Part shown: piece by piece, positions 6,801 through 7,042 of the stretch
Layout of the letters: every line of letters begins with the position of its first letter
Position numbering within the stretch: position 1 is the stretch's first letter
Assembly (NCBI GenBank): GCA_027485075.1
Contig: JAIXRT010000037.1
Span: 1-7,042, forward strand
Origin: Cytophagaceae bacterium
GTDB lineage: Bacteria; Bacteroidota; Bacteroidia; Cytophagales; Spirosomataceae
Direction: 5' to 3'
DNA: 7,042 nucleotides
Made by a program: the position numbers and the translations under genes
Notes under the pieces: generated by a model
Seen by the model: the letters and a program-made list of their open reading frames with translations, nothing else
Told to the model about the DNA's origin: nothing
Databases searched by the model: none

Positions 6801-6931
6801 CATCGGAGATCTCTAAATTGTTATTAGTTGAGAAAGAGGGACGCGCGTTCCACGTAATCGAAGAGATTAACGTGAAACCAAATATCTCTTACTTGAAAAA
6901 AGTTCGTAACAAGGATGCTAAAAAAGCATAA
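3887..6931 (+). CDS. actB: ACIII subunit ActB: Tat-targeted molybdopterin-oxidoreductase-like and Fe-S protein
   Basis: This large subunit passes electrons from quinol oxidised at the membrane subunits to the ActA haems. Residues 1-48 are a long hydrophilic extension (motif RYWKGIEEL), as in the family with an extended Tat leader. RRDFLK at 51-56, a hydrophobic stretch and LAAC at 67-70 follow, giving both a twin-arginine motif and a lipobox with Cys70 as the likely lipidated residue. Residues of about 75-730 form a molybdopterin-oxidoreductase-like domain without the usual N-terminal CxxCxxxC cluster site; ACIII members are known to lack molybdenum. Residues of about 755-1000 form a four-cluster ferredoxin domain with Cys 769/772/775/779, 836/839/844/848, 868/874/878 and 924/927/954/958. 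These 15 ligands fit three [4Fe-4S] and one [3Fe-4S], as reported for ACIII. The length of 1014 residues is normal for the fused form. The ATG at 3887 has only an A-rich leader (AAGAAAG). actC follows after 30 nt. Confidence 0.95.
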   Translation: MENSNKRYWKGIEELTNEPSFVKNVHNEFGNMPSENDSKGDALVDGSGTHRRDFLKMLGFGVAAVSLAACEAPVKKTIPYLNKPEDVEPTIANWYASTYTDGGDYASILVKTREGRPIKIEGNKLSSVSKGTLSGRAHASVLSLYDNEKLKGPQAAGKATDWASLDKEFTAKLAAVAAKGGQIRIISNTILSPTTKKVIAEFAAKYPTTQHISYDANPAYGLTQAHGGILPSIDFSKAKTIVSLGADFLGSWIAPTEFAAQWALTRRVSSEKGGKKEMSRHYQFETILSNTGANADYRATYKPSQEGLVAVALYNAVAKLTGAASAAGGSVKIDHLDKAAKDLVASKGASIVVAGSNDPEVQKIVAATNALVGAYGTTLNTAIPMNYRQGNDMAMANFIKEAGAGKISAVIVYNANPVYNHPMGAALAAALPKVELSLATNDRADETASLCQFIAPDSHYLESWNDAEPKAGFYSLTQPAISTIFKTRQAQSSFLTWAGLASDYQAYLERNWESTILKGGKVAWNSALHNGVFEPNAGSISAASPSVDVASAASAISKSYTASSTGLEIAVYEKVGLGTGSQANNPWLQEFPEPVSKACWDNYASISQPTATKLNLKQGDLVKVGAKGYEVTLPVLVQPGQAKDTVAIAIGYGRTKAGKSADGVGVNAYPFISEINGACVGICTQGVSVAPTGETKEIAQTQTHNTVMAREAVVQETVLADFVKNAKAGSFTPRVKTSEGEKDATDLTLWNGHEYNNHAWGMVIDLNTCTGCSACVISCSAENNVPVVGRQEVINRREMHWMRIDRYYSSDAEVEDLKGLEVASDNPEVIFQPMLCQHCNNAPCETVCPVLATTHSTEGLNQMTYNRCIGTRYCANNCPYKVRRFNWFRYFQTDDFDFHFNNDLGRMVINPDVTVRSRGVMEKCSMCVQRIQEGKLTAKKEKRRPVDGEIQVACAQSCPTNAITFGDMNDPASEISKLLLVEKEGRAFHVIEEINVKPNISYLKKVRNKDAKKA

Positions 6932-6961
6932 TTTTTTAATCGTAAAACAGTAAATAAAAAT

Positions 6962-7042
6962 ATGTCGCACGTTGTATCACCCATAAGAGAGAAACTAGTT
7001 ACTGGTGGAAAATCTTATTCCGATGTTACCCACGATATCTGC
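6962..7042 (+). CDS. actC: ACIII subunit ActC, NrfD/PsrC-like membrane protein (N-terminus only)
   Basis: An ATG at 6962 opens a frame of 27 codons that runs off the window: MSHVVSPIREKLVTGGKSY, then SDVTHDIC. The pattern (P-I/V-R-E-x-L-V-T-G-x-K-x-Y-x-D-V-T-x-D-I) is the conserved hydrophilic start of ACIII ActC as I recall it. The full protein is an NrfD-type integral membrane subunit that forms a quinol site below ActB. The position, 30 nt after actB on the same strand, is that of actC in the canonical order actABC. The leader is AT-rich (TAAATAAAAAT) with no Shine-Dalgarno, typical for this phylum. The membrane helices lie beyond the window, so the call rests on the N-terminal motif and gene order. 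Confidence 0.87.
   Translation, partial: MSHVVSPIREKLVTGGKSYSDVTHDIC

Overview
The window looks like a chromosomal stretch of a moderately AT-rich Bacteroidota, most likely of the Cytophagales type; genus is not resolvable from sequence alone. Three things point there: an alternative complex III (ACIII) operon with Bacteroidota-style subunits, several good matches to the Bacteroidota promoter (TTG, 17-23 nt, TAnnTTTG), and A-rich translation starts without strong Shine-Dalgarno sequences. I see no phage, plasmid, transposase, CRISPR or defence gene.

Layout. Positions 1-90 hold the last 29 codons of a plus-strand gene, probably an M20-family amidohydrolase. Its stop codon runs straight into a seven-unit heptamer repeat (83-131). 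A convergent minus-strand gene (150-938) encodes an atypical YeeZ-like short-chain dehydrogenase. It is divergent, across only 50 bp, from a membrane-anchored metallophosphoesterase (989-2224), and the gap carries overlapping candidate promoters. The metallophosphoesterase stop codon also runs into a heptamer array (2224-2279), in the same phase as the first. Next comes a stand-alone tRNA-Cys(GCA) transcription unit with its own promoter, encoded CCA and an immediately abutting terminator (2299-2445). About 120 bp of AT-rich sequence with nothing I can name separates it from the act promoter (2566-2596).

The right-hand 60% is the start of the act operon. actA (2630-3841) encodes a six-haem protein in which a monohaem cytochrome c is fused through an Ala/Pro linker and two membrane helices to the pentahaem ActA domain. 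actB (3887-6931) encodes the large iron-sulphur protein, with a molybdopterin-oxidoreductase-like domain and a ferredoxin domain carrying 15 ligand cysteines. actC (from 6962) encodes the NrfD-like quinol-binding membrane subunit and is cut by the window end. ACIII replaces the bc1 complex: it oxidises membrane menaquinol and passes electrons through Fe-S clusters and c-haems to a terminal oxidase.

The core system is therefore known. The points most worth a second look are the six-haem fusion, the Thr replacing a Cys that fits a [3Fe-4S] site, and the two stop-codon-phased heptamer arrays. The sequence does not show a wholly new system.
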